A stretch of 64,000 nucleotides of DNA from Nectonema munidae (GCA_030549495.1 JAUIRK010000710.1:293839-357838); one strand, 5' to 3'; positions 1 to 11,961 are shown, counted from the stretch's first letter. The notes: generated from the letters alone by a model not told the origin. Translations and numbers: made by a program.

Positions 1-545
1 AGATGAGCTGTCACATTTAGATCAATTTTTTGACAGGTTTGATTGATTTTCATAAAAAATGAATATCATCACTGAATTCAGCATATTTAAAAATGGGTAT
101 GCATGTGTAAAAAACTTTATATACTTATTTAGATAAAAAGTTCCTTTTTGAGATGAGCTGTCACATTTAAATCAATTTTTTGACAGGTTTGATTGATTTT
201 CATAAAAAATGAATATCATCACTGAATTCAGCATATTTAAAAATGGGTATACATGTGTAAAAAACTTTATATACTTATTTAGATAAAAAGTTCCTTTTTG
301 AGATGAGCTGTCACATTTAAATCAATTTTTTGACAGGTTTGATTGATTTTCATAAAAAAAGAATATCATCACTGAATTCAGCATATTTAAAAATGGGTAT
401 ACATGTGTAAAAAACTTTATATACTTATTTTGATAAAAAGTTCCTTTTTGAGATGAGCTGTCAAATATAAATCAATTTTTTGACAGGTTTGATTGATTTT
501 GATAAAAAATGGACATGACCACTGAATTCAGCATAGTTGAAATAT
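1..545. repeat. 150-bp tandem array (satellite A)
   Basis: Units start at 1, 151, 301 and 451, each opening with AGATGAGCTGTCA. Neighbouring units differ by only a few bases, except the last, which diverges toward the element terminus. Each unit carries an EcoRI-type palindrome in CTGAATTCAG. Arrays of the same monomer in the other orientation lie at 24450-25104 and 55800-57000. Confidence 0.95.
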
Positions 546-669
546 ATATATGTAACATTAAAAATATTTATAAAAACTTATTAATATCTGAGAAAAATAG
601 GGGGGGGGGGGCACTTTACGCCCCCCAGCCTTTGAGAGGACAAATTTTGCCCAGCACTAATAGGGTTAA
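1..669 (-). mobile_element. Satellite-bearing piggyBac-like element, copy 1 (one terminus)
   Basis: The right edge is a TTAA at 666-669 preceded by the reverse complement of CCCTATTAGTGCTGGGC, which fits piggyBac ends (TTAA target, CCC start). Inside it lie a second AGTGCTGGG-like repeat, a G run at 600-611 next to a C run that could form a hairpin, a short AT-rich subterminal block, and then a 150-bp tandem array running off the window. The same terminus in the opposite orientation starts at 24320 and 55681, and a shorter version ends at 59972. The element sits inside a reverse-strand LINE whose coding continues immediately after the TTAA. No transposase is seen here. Assignment to piggyBac rests on the termini only. 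Confidence 0.7.
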
Positions 670-1080
670 GACTTAAGTCATAGAGTGCAGGACTGAAGCT
701 TGACTGAGTGATTCCGGTATAAAGATTCGATTTGTTGTTTAAAACAATCATTGAACGTGTCTGAGTTAGCGAAGCTTCCGGAAAAGTATGTATCGTATAG
801 AGTTTCTTCAATTTTTTCGTTTTTCGTACAAATTTGACCATTTGTATCACAAAGTGAGTTAATTGTAAGATCTTTCTTAGGATTAAACATCCTATTGAAA
901 ATTTTCCAGTATTTATTGCCTTGTGCAAGGTTGATAACTTCAGATTGCTTAGCGATAAAATTCCGACAGGTTTGGATTCTCAGAAACTCAAAAGAGTTCT
1001 TAGCTTTACGATATTTCTCTAGCGTAGAATCTGTGTTTCGATTTAGGTAGATTTTAAGAGTACTTTTCATGTGTTTTAGG
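670..1080 (-). pseudogene. LINE ORF2 fragment: linker between endonuclease and reverse transcriptase
   Basis: Reverse-strand coding from about 1070 gives a lysine- and aromatic-rich stretch (residues include YRKAKNSFEFLRIQ and NKYWKIFNRMF) typical of the segment joining endonuclease and reverse transcriptase in Jockey/R1/I-type LINEs. It follows the endonuclease at 1137-2019 on the same strand. Coding is cut at the TTAA of the satellite-bearing element at 666-669, so the reverse transcriptase would lie beyond that insertion, outside the window. Function is inferred from position and general similarity. Confidence 0.6.
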
Positions 1081-1136
1081 GCAGTTGAAAGTTGGGTGGT
1101 CCAGTAGGGCTTGCTATGAATTGAAATAGATTTAAT

Positions 1137-2019
1137 TCAGCAATGATTTTTAGTAGTAGAAGTAATTGCTTCAAGGATTTTTTCCCAAAGTTTTAGATAG
1201 TATTCTCCGTTCGGCCCGTGTATAGTTGAAATCTTTGAGGGATGCAGTATGTCTTCAATATCTTTGGACCATTTTTCCCAATTAATGGAAGAAAGGTCAA
1301 TTTTTTCAATGGATTTTGGTTTTTTAAGGTTATCTTTGAAGACGGCTAAAACAGGAAAGTGACCTCTGGACGGTGCACCGGTAAATAAGCATGATTCTTT
1401 ATCTACACATATTTGTTTGAAGTAATGATAGATAGGGTTTGAGCAAATGAAAAAGTCAATCAGACTACTTCCATTTTTTGAGATAAAGGTTTCAGTTTTG
1501 GGCGAAATAATGTTAAACTTTGTCCAGTCCAAATTTTCAACTAGTAGGACACCATACTTGTTAGTGCACTTGTCGTTCCAGAGAGGGTGACTAGAGTTGA
1601 AATCACCCATAACGAAAAGACCCTTGCACTTATGACTTTTAGTTAATGTGTCAGCCAATACGAGCATTTCGAGCAAATCGGCCAATGATGTATCCGTGTT
1701 TAGAAAATGAAACAATGCCCCAAACGCTGTCAATATTTTTTGAGATCTAGGATATTTGAAAAAGCTGGGTGAATTTTAGACCGTTTCTTATTAAAAGAGC
1801 TGCTCCTTTATTACCATGATTATTTGTGTCCTTGAAAGTAGACATGTCGTTGTAGGACCATGAGTATGCGTTACTGGTTTCTTGCAGTCCGATAATGCTA
1901 ATATTATTATCGTTTATGAATTTATTAAGCATAAAATGAGTTCTTTCTGACACACCACAAACGTTCACAGTACAAAGGCGATCGAACAGAATATGTTTAT
2001 CTGAATTCAGATGAGTCAT
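1137..2019 (-). pseudogene. LINE ORF2 apurinic-type endonuclease domain
   Basis: The N-terminal piece (1747-2019, 90 aa) reads NISIIGLQETSNAYSW, holding the catalytic glutamate of APE-type LINE endonucleases. The second piece (1137-1733, 198 aa, shifted frame) has VMGDFNSSHPLWND, the conserved GDFN motif, and NGSSLIDFFICSNP near its middle. The usual SDH motif appears replaced by RGHFPV. The domain nicks target DNA to prime reverse transcription. A frameshift near 1740 separates the two parts. The start ATG at 2019 overlaps the ORF1 stop as ATGA, the stop/restart arrangement known from LINE ORF pairs. Neighbours are ORF1 upstream and the linker downstream. Confidence 0.82.
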
Positions 2020-2795
2020 ATGGAATGTAAGACTTCGGTAGGAAACAATTCAATTTTTCTTTTGAATACGGGACATTCTTTTGAACCAGCATGATGTTTG
2101 TAAGAGCAGTGTGGACACTTATATGTGTTCGTGAGCACCAGAACATTTTCCACATTTATACTCTTTAACACAAAAACGATGTATATGTCCCCAGCCTTGA
2201 CATCTACTGCAGATAACAACTCGATGTTTTCTAACAAATTCTTCAACAAGGTATTTTTGATTACAGAACTGTATACGGTCATTAATAGCTTTTAGGAGAG
2301 AGTCTCTTGACTTGAAATCTATCTTTATGGATCCATTAAATTTATTGTCGGATTTACGTTTGATGAATTCGCAGGAAGCATCTGGAAACTTCTCTTTAAT
2401 CTCAGCAGTAGCAACGCTCACATCTATATATCATCGACCACATGTTTAATGAAACCAATTGTGTTATTTTGTCCTGGGACAAAAAGCCCTTTGTTCCCAC
2501 CAAAGTACGACAGACTCCAACTTTCTTCAACCGTTTTAGTTGATTTTATATCATCGAATTCGAATATAATATTGCCTCGTGCTGTGAGACGGCAGTTTCA
2601 AATAATAATGTTTGAAAATGTTTTATTAAATTCACGACGTATGGCTCTACTTGATATGATAGAGGTGTTTTCAGGTCTTATTACCAAACGTGTCCGCGAG
2701 AGTCTTTCTTTCTCTGACTTTTCTTGGCTACTTTTGGTAAGTGTTTTAATATTTTCAACGACTTGTTTTGAGAGAAAGTATCATAAAACATAGAG
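2016..2795 (-). pseudogene. LINE ORF1, gag-like zinc-knuckle protein
   Basis: Reverse-strand coding from about 2790 (RAIRREFNKTF, then NIIFEFDDIKSTKTVEESWS) leads into 2119-2421, which ends in a CCHC knuckle, CSRCQGWGHIHRFC, followed by a second knuckle start, CGKCSGAHEH. After a frame change near 2130, CPHCSYKHHAGSKEC adds a third cysteine/histidine cluster, and the frame ends at 2016. This is the usual ORF1 layout of I/R1/Jockey-type LINEs: RNA-binding protein with two or three knuckles just upstream of ORF2. At least one stop and one frameshift interrupt it. The ORF1 stop and ORF2 start share ATGA. Confidence 0.78.
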
Positions 2796-3169
2796 TAGCA
2801 TAATAATTTATGAAAAAATTATAAGTTTATTATAAGAAAGTAACGAGATTAAGAGCTAATAGGATTAAGGAGACTCATCCGTCTAGGACACTTTTTAGCA
2901 TACATATAAATAATGGTGTCAATATCCAATCGAATGTCTCTATGAACAAAAAGAAGAATGAGAGCATTAAAACGATCCTCATTCATTGAACTGCGAAGTG
3001 AATTGATGTGGTAAAACTTGATGTGTTCAAATAATAAATTTACAAAAAAAAATCTGATAATATAAAAGTAATATGTGTCACACTGAACTACAGTTGAAAC
3101 ATAAAAAACTTTTTAGGGCTTCTCACTTTAGAGAAAGATTGAATCTAAAAAACGAGTTGCAGAAGCCAT
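2796..3169. other. No gene recognised
   Basis: AT-rich sequence between two reverse-strand LINE pieces. It may include the 5' leader of the LINE whose ORF1 starts near 2790. No coding, repeat or RNA signal was recognised. Confidence 0.5.
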
Positions 3170-3470
3170 CAATTTGAGTCATACGAAAAGAATTAGATCA
3201 AGAAAAATTTTCAAGCTATTTAATCAGCCAGTGATATGATCACTTTTAACTAAAGGAGAAATAAGTCTTAAGCTAGAAATTACACCAGGAACATTAGTAA
3301 TAAGTAAATCAAGAATTGGAAGAGCAACAGAATTTCCTATTTTTGTTGCTTCAGTTACGAGCTGAGAGACACATTTTTCTTGTAATAAATTTAAAATTTT
3401 TGATTTTAATCAGGGTTATTATTCATCGAATTCCAATTAATTTCAGGGTAATTGAAATCTCCACCTAGAA
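3170..3470 (-). pseudogene. LINE endonuclease fragment (CR1/L2-like)
   Basis: Reading the reverse strand from about 3465 gives LGGDFNYPEINWNSMNNNPD, the GDFN...INW motif of CR1/L2-type endonucleases. After a frame change it continues with ILDLLITNVPGV and PLVKSDHITG, the LDL and SDH motifs in the expected order and spacing. A stop follows SDHITG. This is a different family from the LINE at 670-2795, whose motifs read GDFNSSHPLW. Only about 100 codons remain, with no reverse transcriptase next to it. Confidence 0.75.
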
Positions 3471-3904
3471 CTTATATTACTATGTGAAAATTTTAAGTAA
3501 AATAAAATAAAAAGGGAAATTATTTCATTTGAAGATTCCAAAAAAAGAGAAACAGGACTTCTGTATATATAGCAAATATGAATTCTTGGTTTTTGAATAT
3601 AACTCTTAAAGTAAGATAACATTGTCCAATAACCAAAAAATTACTGAGCAGAGAAGGACCTTTTCTGGGGTAATTTTTTGCGTAGATTACGAAAATAACA
3701 CGCATTTTTGGCTTTTAGGAAATTTTTACTTTATTATGTAAATTTGACATTTGCACGTCAGTTTCAAAGAGGTGAAAGTTTCAGTTCAAAGCCTAGAGAA
3801 ACTTCTAAAAACAATCCGAATAATTTTTGTTTTATTTGTTGATGTGTAACAACAAAGGCTTATAAACGAAAAATATCAAAATAAGTGAAAAAACTTTATA
3901 AACT

Positions 3905-4955
3905 ATATTTCCAAATTGAATCAAGACAAGAAATGGGCACCACATATATGCTGTTCATTTTGCTTCCTAGCTCTATCAAAATGGGCAAATGGTTCTGGAA
4001 AAGGCCTCAAATTCGCTGTTCCGATGGCCTGGAAAGAGTCGCAAAATCACACTAAAGATTGCTATTTCTGTCTTACTAAAACTAAACTGTTTATCGATTC
4101 TTCACTTTACAGTACAAAAGCTGTACTTCTGCAAAATGGAAACGCCCTACCATCGATTCCAATTGCCCATTGGGTTGTTTTAAAAGAGAATTACGGAGAT
4201 TTGGCATTTATTCTAGAAAATATAAAGTACAAAGCGCATAAATGGCAAATCTGTTGTGATTTAAAAGTGATTGCAATTTTGAGTGGACTTCAATTAGGTT
4301 TCACAAAATATATGTGCTTCCTATGCAGATGGGATAGCCGCGTTAAAAAAGAACATTACATACGTTCCTAATGGGAACCCAGAGACGGTACACGCAAGGC
4401 TTCCACAACATCATTCGAGAACAACTGGTGGAAAAAGAAAACATCATTCTGCCTCCATTGCATAAATACTCCATTGCTAGAAAACGATAAACCTGCTTTT
4501 AAGTATATTAGAGGAAAGTTTCCCAAATTAAGTGATGCAAAAGTAAAGGAAGGTGTATTTGTTGCTCCACAGATTAGAAAACTTATGCTTGACGACGCTT
4601 TTGATGATACTATATGACTGAACTGGAACTAGCAGCATGGGTTAGCTTCAAGCGAGTATGCAATAGTTTTTTGGGAAAGCATAAGTCTGCGGATTATGAA
4701 GTTTTAGTGGCTGATTTGATCAAATCGTATCAGAGATTGGGATGTAACATGTCGCTAAAGCTCCATTTTTTCCACTCCCATCTTTCATTCTTTCCAGAAA
4801 ACCATCAGATCTAAGTGATGAACACGGTGAAAGATTTCACCAAGACAGTGGAAACTCGTTACAAAGGAAAGTGGAGCCCAGCTATGTTGGCAGACTTTAT
4901 TTGGAGTCTACAACGTAATGAGCCCGGTAGCAAGAATAAAAAATCCTAAGTATCG
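3905..4955 (+). pseudogene. Multicopy repeat gene of unassigned class, broken
   Basis: The first ORF (3916-4371) carries ICCSFCFLALSKWANG, FAVPMAWKESQNHTKDCYFC and YMCFLCRWDSRV, a cysteine-rich pattern I recognise from a multicopy protein family in arthropods and cnidarians that is usually annotated as uncharacterised. Coding continues in other frames: FKYIRGKFPKLSDAKVKEGV near 4500, a 66-aa piece at 4614-4814 ending SLKLHFFHSHLSFFPEN, then ERFHQD and RYKGKWSPAMLADFIW near 4840-4900. The order matches the family from start to finish, so this is one decayed copy with several frameshifts. Its high copy number elsewhere suggests a mobile origin, but I cannot name the superfamily. Confidence 0.6.
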
Positions 4956-5804
4956 TTAAAGAGAGCTCATAGATTATATTTGTTTCGTTTATGCCTTTTC
5001 TTGTGATTTAAGTTATTTTTCCAACTTTTTGAAACATTTTATCATGTTAAATCGTAAAAATAAATAGTTAAAATGGTATATTTACTTTGCAAATGTAAAT
5101 ATAGCTGTATATTAATTAAATATTGTAAACAATCATTTAAATTAATTAAGTTAAACTATATATAGTATTTGGTCTAAAAGGCCTCAATTTTAGTATGCGA
5201 TTTACGAAAAATTAAGACCCGATAGAGAAAAACGCTTTGCAGATTCGGAATCAGCGCACCCAAATTAATAAAAGTCAGCTACTCTTAGCCTAATAGTTTT
5301 TTGAAAATTAAAAATTGAATCAATAAATCTAGGGTCCAAAAATAAGATATTCATCAAATGGATAAAGATAAATTGAAAACCAGAACTAGTCTGTAAAAAT
5401 AAATCACCTTTTTAGATGGAATTTTTGGCTTGATCGGTCATGGAATGATGTCGAACCTTTAACAATACAGAAGCGTTTTTGAAAATTGAAACAGAAATGA
5501 ACGTAAGCACCGTTATTATTATTATCATTTTCAAATTTTTTCATTAATATATTTTTTCAAATTTACATTTTAATGTAGAACCGTGGTAAATGAAGATTTT
5601 TCAAAAGAATATGCTTTTTTAAATACCTTTGATACAGACATGAGCGCGCGCTGGAGGGGGGAGTCAAATAGGTCATCTGACCGAGATGAATTGACCCCCT
5701 CCCCTCCTAGAAATTCCAGAAGCAGGTTGCTCTAATTTTGCATTGCATGCTTGCTGAATAATTTTGGTTTGTTCTTAATTCAAAATAACTTTTTTTCTAT
5801 TTTA
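4956..5804. other. Intergenic; G/C-run inverted repeat near its end
   Basis: No coding recognised. At 5652-5706 a GGAGGGGGGAGTCAA run is mirrored by TTGACCCCCTCCCCTCC, a short inverted repeat upstream of the hAT transposase. It may belong to that element's 5' end. Confidence 0.4.
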
Positions 5805-7900
5805 GGATGGATATCAGGAAGTTCTTGATGAAGAGAGAAACATTAGAAGAGGACGCATTTTCAAATAACGAAAAGACTAAAAAATCAGATATATGAGAAC
5901 TGAAGTTAATGAAGAACAACAAAGTACAAGCTCCTCTGCCTCCATACCAGTTTCAGAAGCAGTCATTGCTAAACTTCATATTGGGTTGTTTATAAATTTG
6001 CCCATAAAGTTAACAGATGATGTAAAATACAATCTTCTTGTAAAATGTTACACACCTACAGAAAATTATGATTTCAAAAAGGATGCAAAGGGGCCTTGTA
6101 GTTTCCGTCGTGTGTGGTTAAGCAAATATTCACCATGGCTCAATTATCCTTCACATAAGTTTGGAGCATTTTGCAAGTATTGAACAATCTTTCCACAACC
6201 TGCTTCTCGTGGGTCACAAGGAGCTTTTATCGTCACACATTGTACAAAGTATTATGACTTTCATGAAGGTGCAAACAAACCATATATCAAGTAAGTGGCA
6301 CAGAGATGCTAGAGTGGATGTAGCAAAATGTATGGCTATCAAAAAGAATAACAAACCAGAAAAGAGCATTTTTTGTAAGCTTGACAGTGCTATGAAACGA
6401 CGTATAGAGGAAAATCAAAAGAAGTCCCATACTCTCAACCATTTTATTCTGGGGTACACATGACATAGCTTTGCGTGGCAAAAAAATACAACTGGAAATG
6501 AACAAAGTCTCTATAAGTTCCTCTTTGTAGCGGAAGAGATAAGACGCTTTAAAATCATTTAGAAAGCTCTTTAGTTGATCGCTATACTTCTGCCAGTGTG
6601 AAAAATGAATTTATCAAATTGTGTGCAGAAATTATAATGGAGTATATTGTTTATGTGGTCAAAATTTGACCGGGATTTTCAATAATTGCTAATGATAGTG
6701 CTGACATATCTGGGAAGGAGCAAGTTTCACTTGGTATACGGTTTGTTGACACAACTAAATCTGATAATATTATTCGAGAGGAATTTCTTTGCTTCGCAAC
6801 ACTACGTGAAATGGATGCTGACTCAATCGCCAATGCAATCATTGATCAGTCTACAAAATTTGGGTTAAATCTAGAAAAACTACTTGGTCAAGGGAAAAGA
6901 TGGTTGTTCTGCAATGGCAGGAAAAGAGGGTGGAGTCCAAGCTAAAATAAAGAGCATGTATCCAAAAGTTGTATTTGTTCATTGCGCTGCACATAGACTA
7001 AACCTAGTTGTAAATGACCTTAATGCAATACCTGAAATAGGACACGCTCTTGCCACAATCAAAGCTATAATTATGTTTTTTTTTCAGGAGAGTCCAAAGA
7101 GAAGATCCTTTATTCAAAGTGTGCCATTGCTAAGTGAAACACGCTGGACTGCAAAATACCAAAAGTATTAGAATTTTTTCAAATAACTTTGACAAGATTT
7201 TTGATCAGTTATATACTCTTGCTAATACATCTTCTGGTAAAACATGCCAAGAAGCACATCATTTGGAAGTAACTTCAAGTACAGTTACTTTTCTCGCCTG
7301 TTTGAATATAATTGTTCCATACTTAGACTCGATCATATCATCACTGGAAAGCCGGTTCACTGCTGAAAATAAGAAAACTTTTAGACTCCTTTCACTTCAT
7401 CCACAACAAATGGCGAAACTGGAAAAAGAGAATAAAAGAAGCATATTGCAAATATCAATAAACTATATGAAATTGAGAACTTAGAAGCTGGAGCATTCAC
7501 TTGGTTTGAAATATGGTCAGCAAGGAAGAAACAAGATGATGGGTGCGAAGATGGACTTCAAAGAATGCTCAAACACTCTGATCTATTCCCTTCTGTTCGA
7601 CAGGCCATTCTTATTGGTCTAACATTAAATGAAACAACCTGCATAGTGGAGAGATCCTTTAGCACTATTAGAAGGGTAAAAACTTGGTTAAGGTCAACAA
7701 TGGCAGATGGACGTTTATCTGGTGTATGCACAGAGGAATGGTTTCTGAGAACAAAAATAAAATCATTCAAAAAGTGATCGATATATTTGGACAAAGCATA
7801 AGACGTTTGCAGTTTTTATTTCAAAGTAGCTCTTCAGAAGTGCAGGAAAGAGAAAATTCAGATAGTGTTGCCGCGGAAGTCTATGGCTACAGATAATATT
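5805..7900 (+). pseudogene. hAT transposase, ZMYM1/DUF4371-like, broken
   Basis: The frames read in family order: MDIRKFLMKRE (5807); a TTF-type zinc-finger region (HHGSIILHISLEHFASIE); KSHTLNHFILG; FSIIANDSADISGKEQVSLG, equivalent to the first catalytic aspartate region; KDGCSAMAGKEGGVQAKIKS and VFVHCAAHRLNLVVNDLN (6884-7171), the second aspartate and C..H motifs; SETRWTAKYQ; and a C-terminal dimerisation segment, CIVERSFSTIRRVKTWLRST (7565-7777). This cut-and-paste transposase group is distinct from the ZBED-like hATs at 10790, 25772 and 31386. About five or more frameshifts or stops interrupt it. Clear terminal repeats were not found. Confidence 0.85.
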
Positions 7901-9439
7901 GATGTAAGTTGATGAAGTACTTTTTATTGAAAGAGATGTAACAACGTGTCATATGGCAAGACTTGATTGGAACAAAGATGCAGAGTTGTTACTATAAGAA
8001 TTGAAAGATTATGAAAAAAGTTGTAGTAAAAGTGATGACGATTCTTTGTCAGAAATCGAAGAAAGCAATTTGCTTGCAAAAGTAGCCATTGAAAATGTTG
8101 ACCAAGCCTTGAAAACGGTTTCAGATTTAAAGAACTATTTTTTAAATATAGTTTTAAGAGTCTTTTGAATCCAATATCTGAAATTCAAGATTTTTTATAT
8201 CATTACTATACGAAAATTTGTAACTACAAGCAAAGCATTTTCTATCTATTTCACATACTTTCATTACATCGAGTTGAATGGGTTGAAGATTTTTAGATTA
8301 TTTTAAATCTAGTTCGAATGAAATTTTTTTTTGAATTTTATCAATGAACTTTGTCTCAAAATAATAATAATAAAAATAATAATAATAAAATAATAATAAT
8401 AAGTTGATAATAATAATAAGGAACAAAATATTATCATCAATGTTATTAAAAATAGTTTTGATATTGTTCCCAATAAAACATTAAAACCAAGGTTTTTTAT
8501 CAAAGGTATTTCAAAAGATCTGAAGAGTAACGAACAACAACAACACGTTGTTTTTGGAAGTTATTCTTTTATCACTATTATATTTTCAATTTTAAGACAT
8601 TTCTTTCGGACAATTTTTAATATATGTAGATAATTTTGCAATTTATCTTGAATGAGGTTCTATATTTGAAAATAACAATTTATCTGAATATATTTGAAGC
8701 AGCATATTAAATCCTTCTCAACCTCCCAAGTAATTTTCTAAATAATATAATTCTAAATTAAATTAGAATTTTTCCATTTTTTAAATTTTTTTACGTTTTT
8801 AAAATTTTAAATTATTTATTTAAATTTGAAATTTAGACGTTTTTAAAATTTTGAAATTCAATAATGTATTTATATAATAGTTATGGGTTATATAATATAT
8901 ATTTGAGTTATGGCATCGTCAAAAATTGTGATTCAGGAATGTAAATTTATATATTTATGTGAATATGTTTTTATCATTTAAACTTAAAACAAAGACATTT
9001 TTGGAATTAGCGCAAAAAACTAAGCTGATATGTATAATATTTAGCATACGCAAAAAATTTTTTTTTCAAATATACAGTACTGGCAAAATTTTGGGTATAT
9101 AGAAAATTTCTATGTTGAAATTTTGAGCCAAAATATCTCGAGAAGTACAAATCGTGTGAAAACTGGAGATGGCTCATTCAAAAGATCATTAAAAACTATC
9201 GATTTGGTATCTAAAATCTCGGAAAATATTTTATTCTGTATGTTTTTTGGTTGATCGAAAATTCAAAATTTTCAAATTTGGACGCAATTTTTCGGGAAAG
9301 TATAATATTTGAGTAGACGAAGATAGGGACGCTATCCTTGACAAAAAATAAAATCTGAAATTATGATATTAAATTTTTGATTTTGTGATAATTGAATTAT
9401 GCATTAATAAATTGTTAAAAAGTAAATATATATATATAT
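7901..9439. other. AT-rich non-coding; (AAT)n microsatellite inside
   Basis: The 3' flank of the hAT transposase, with a possible short coding tail to about 8120. An (AAT)n microsatellite lies at 8360-8420. No other feature was recognised. Confidence 0.5.
8360..8420. repeat. (AAT)n microsatellite
   Basis: Imperfect ATA/AAT trinucleotide repeats with a few interruptions. Confidence 0.9.
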
Positions 9440-9665
9440 CTCATAACCTGTACGGTTGAACGCGGGTAGGCTTACATCTAGCAAAATGTGAACAGAAAGT
9501 TGAACATTGTCTCCCTAGTCATTTTTACATGGAATAGAAACCATCATAGTATACAGGTTGGAGATGTATCATCGTAGTATACAGGTTTGAGAAGAATCAT
9601 CGTAATATACGGGTTGGAGATAACACTCAAGTTGTCTACCCGCGTTCAACCGTACAGGTTATGAG
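9440..9665. mobile_element. MITE with 30-bp perfect terminal inverted repeats
   Basis: The left end CTCATAACCTGTACGGTTGA continues to CGCGGGTAG, and its exact reverse complement closes the element at 9636-9665. Length is 226 bp, with no coding. The interior holds three imperfect repeats of about 27 bp based on ATCATCGTAGTATACAGGTT at roughly 9540-9630. Flanks are TATA-rich on both sides, so the target duplication cannot be read with certainty and the superfamily is not assigned. Perfect ends suggest recent insertion compared with neighbouring elements. Confidence 0.88.
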
Positions 9666-10789
9666 AATATATCATTACATAATAGAGAAGAGTTTCCTAA
9701 ACTCTTTATACTGAAAAAATATTTCTTCAAATATATTACTGTTTTAGTTTAAAATGCATCCCTTATCTGCTAATTAATGGTATGAAGCACATGGAAAATA
9801 AAAACAGTAAAAGGTATTTCTTAAGTACTTGTGATATAAGTAATGTATTCTGAAAGCCCATAAAAAATGCTTTAATTTGGTATATCGCATGATGCATTTT
9901 GTTGAGAAATGTGAAAGTTATAAGCGTTTTAATATTTGACTAAGATTTAAGCTAGGAACACTACAAATAAACTAAGCGTACACTAGCCCGATAAAATAAA
10001 CCACACACGCGTGCTAAAGATGTGGTGAAGCGTATGCGAGATGAGAATTCACTGCGCTCACAAACGCGTAATGCAACATGTGTTAATCTTTCTTCGCATA
10101 GTTATGCGCTAAAATCAATCAATAATGTGATTTATTCTTCGCACACTGTCGGTATAAATATAATAAATGCCGTTCGTAAAAATCAGAAAGGTTGTATCTA
10201 AACTAAATAAAAATTGTTTCGAAATAAAAGTTGACTACGATTATCCAACAAAACTCGTACTTTCGATCGACATTTTTCACTTCAAAAATAATTTAAAATT
10301 TATTAGAAAAACATTATACTGACCTATACTACTGACCCATAAAAAGTAAAAAATATATATTAATTTTGGACAGTTTTCTTTAACTATGACATTTTAAAAT
10401 GTAAAAAACCATATTCTACCTTTGTGAATATAAAATATTGAAAAAATAATATATAAACTCATCACGTTAATTATTATTGATATTTTTTGAAACTAGATAA
10501 AAGTTGACTGACCTCACATAAAATCAGATTTTGGAAAAATAAAAATATATTTATTTGCATAACCTAGCCTATGTTATCCACAAAGAGTATACCTTTCCAA
10601 TGATACCATTTTCATTCAATTTTTTTTAAATCTTCAAATTATGCTTCACTCAAAAGGTGGTCCGTAATTTTTTCAATAATTTAGACCAAATTTTTCGAAG
10701 TAAAGTCCATTTTTTTTAATTTTTTAAAACTTTTGCAAAAATAAATTATTCTAGAGTACGTAGCAAACGATAAGCTTTCTATATCATGA
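9666..10789. other. No gene recognised
   Basis: AT-rich. A local GC-richer patch at 9965-10160 with a TATAAATA at about 10153 looks promoter-like, but no ORF follows it. Confidence 0.45.
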
Positions 10790-11448
10790 AAAAAAAGATT
10801 TTCAAATCTTTCGTTAAGTTTGCTAAAAAAAAATTTACCTATGCATAAACTTGTTTCTATATGTACCGATAGTGCTTTTAGCATGGTTGGAAAAAACATA
10901 GGTTTTGTAGCGCTTCTTTGCGACCAAGAAAAAAAGTATTATAAATTTTCATTGTATTCTTCATCAGGAAGCACTTTGTGTACAAGTGTTCGAAAAACGA
11001 AATTTTCAAAATTCGAGGCATCAATTTTATAGTTGCTCGAGTTTTAAATCACCGCCAATTTAAAGCTTTGCTAGATGAAATTGATGATAATTATCCTGGA
11101 CTGGTTTTGCTGTCAAAGGGAAAAGTTCTGAGCCGTTTTGCAGCTTGCTTGAGTGAAATTCGCTCTTTTCTCCAAAAGAAAAACGCTGAACAGCACGAAC
11201 TCGCTGACAATCATTGGCTTTTTAAGTTCTTTTATCTTGTTGACATGACTGAACATCTTAATCAACTCAATGCAAAATTACAAGGTGTTGGGAATACAGT
11301 TTTGACCCTACAACGGTTAATTTTTGCATTTGAAAATAAACTAAAAATTTTTGAAGCTGACATTGAAACGGGTCGTTTGTTGCACTTCAAAAAATTAAAA
11401 GAATTTAAAGATCAGGGCATGGTAAATAATTCTGCAGAATATTTTTGA
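10790..11448 (+). pseudogene. hAT transposase fragment, ZBED/GTF2IRD2-like
   Basis: Residues LPMHKLVSICTDSAFSMVG hold the second catalytic aspartate (TDSAFSM, family TDGAPAM). A frame change leads to 10978-11448, with VLNHRQFKALLDEIDDNYPG, FAACLSEIRSFLQKKNAEQ and HLNQLNAKLQGVGNTVLTLQ, the characteristic middle and helical region of ZBED5/GTF2IRD2-type hAT transposases. The first aspartate segment upstream and the C-terminal dimerisation block downstream are missing. One frameshift is visible, near 10975. No terminal repeats were identified. Confidence 0.83.
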
Positions 11449-11961
11449 TTACAAAGCAGAACCAGAATTCTTGTTATTTTCTATTTAATTATTGTTTTGT
11501 TTAAAATCTTTAATGTGTGGCTTAACATTCTTAACTTCGAAGTGGCTCTTTATAAACTGGGTTGTAATATAGGCCTTTTTTTAGGCTCTTTTTAACAAAA
11601 AGATTCCCGACCTCTGCTCTAGAGTCTAGAGCATCTTCTATGGAGGAGACTCTGTCAATTAGAAGACTCTCGCTAGCAACGAATGACGTGGAAGACTTGT
11701 CAGTACCTTTTACCATTGTCTGAAGATAATCAAAAAATTTATCAACCTGGTGGAAGCGTCCGAAAACCAAAATGTCGGAAACCAAAACATCCTAAAACCA
11801 AAAAACAAATTTTTAATGATTTGGATTTTGCCGTTTACAAAAATAATAATACAAATCAGAACTAGGGAAAACAGCTATAACAGTTTTTAATTGATTTATT
11901 TAACAATTAAAAAAATATATTAAACCAATGGAGTTTAAAGAAATCAAAATTAAAACGCAAA
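11449..11961. other. No gene recognised
   Basis: Contains repeated AAAACCAAAA-type words at 11755-11805, loosely like the motif of the palindromic element at 14983-15214. No confident coding. Confidence 0.4.

Noticed and set aside
1-545. CRISPR array or centromeric satellite
   Set aside because: Units are contiguous with no unique spacers, and the array ends in a transposon terminus, so a mobile-element array is the simpler reading.
10150-10165. TATAAATA promoter-like site
   Set aside because: No ORF follows and such words are frequent in AT-rich DNA.
11531-11785. 84-aa reverse ORF
   Set aside because: Open but without recognisable motif or supporting context; likely chance.
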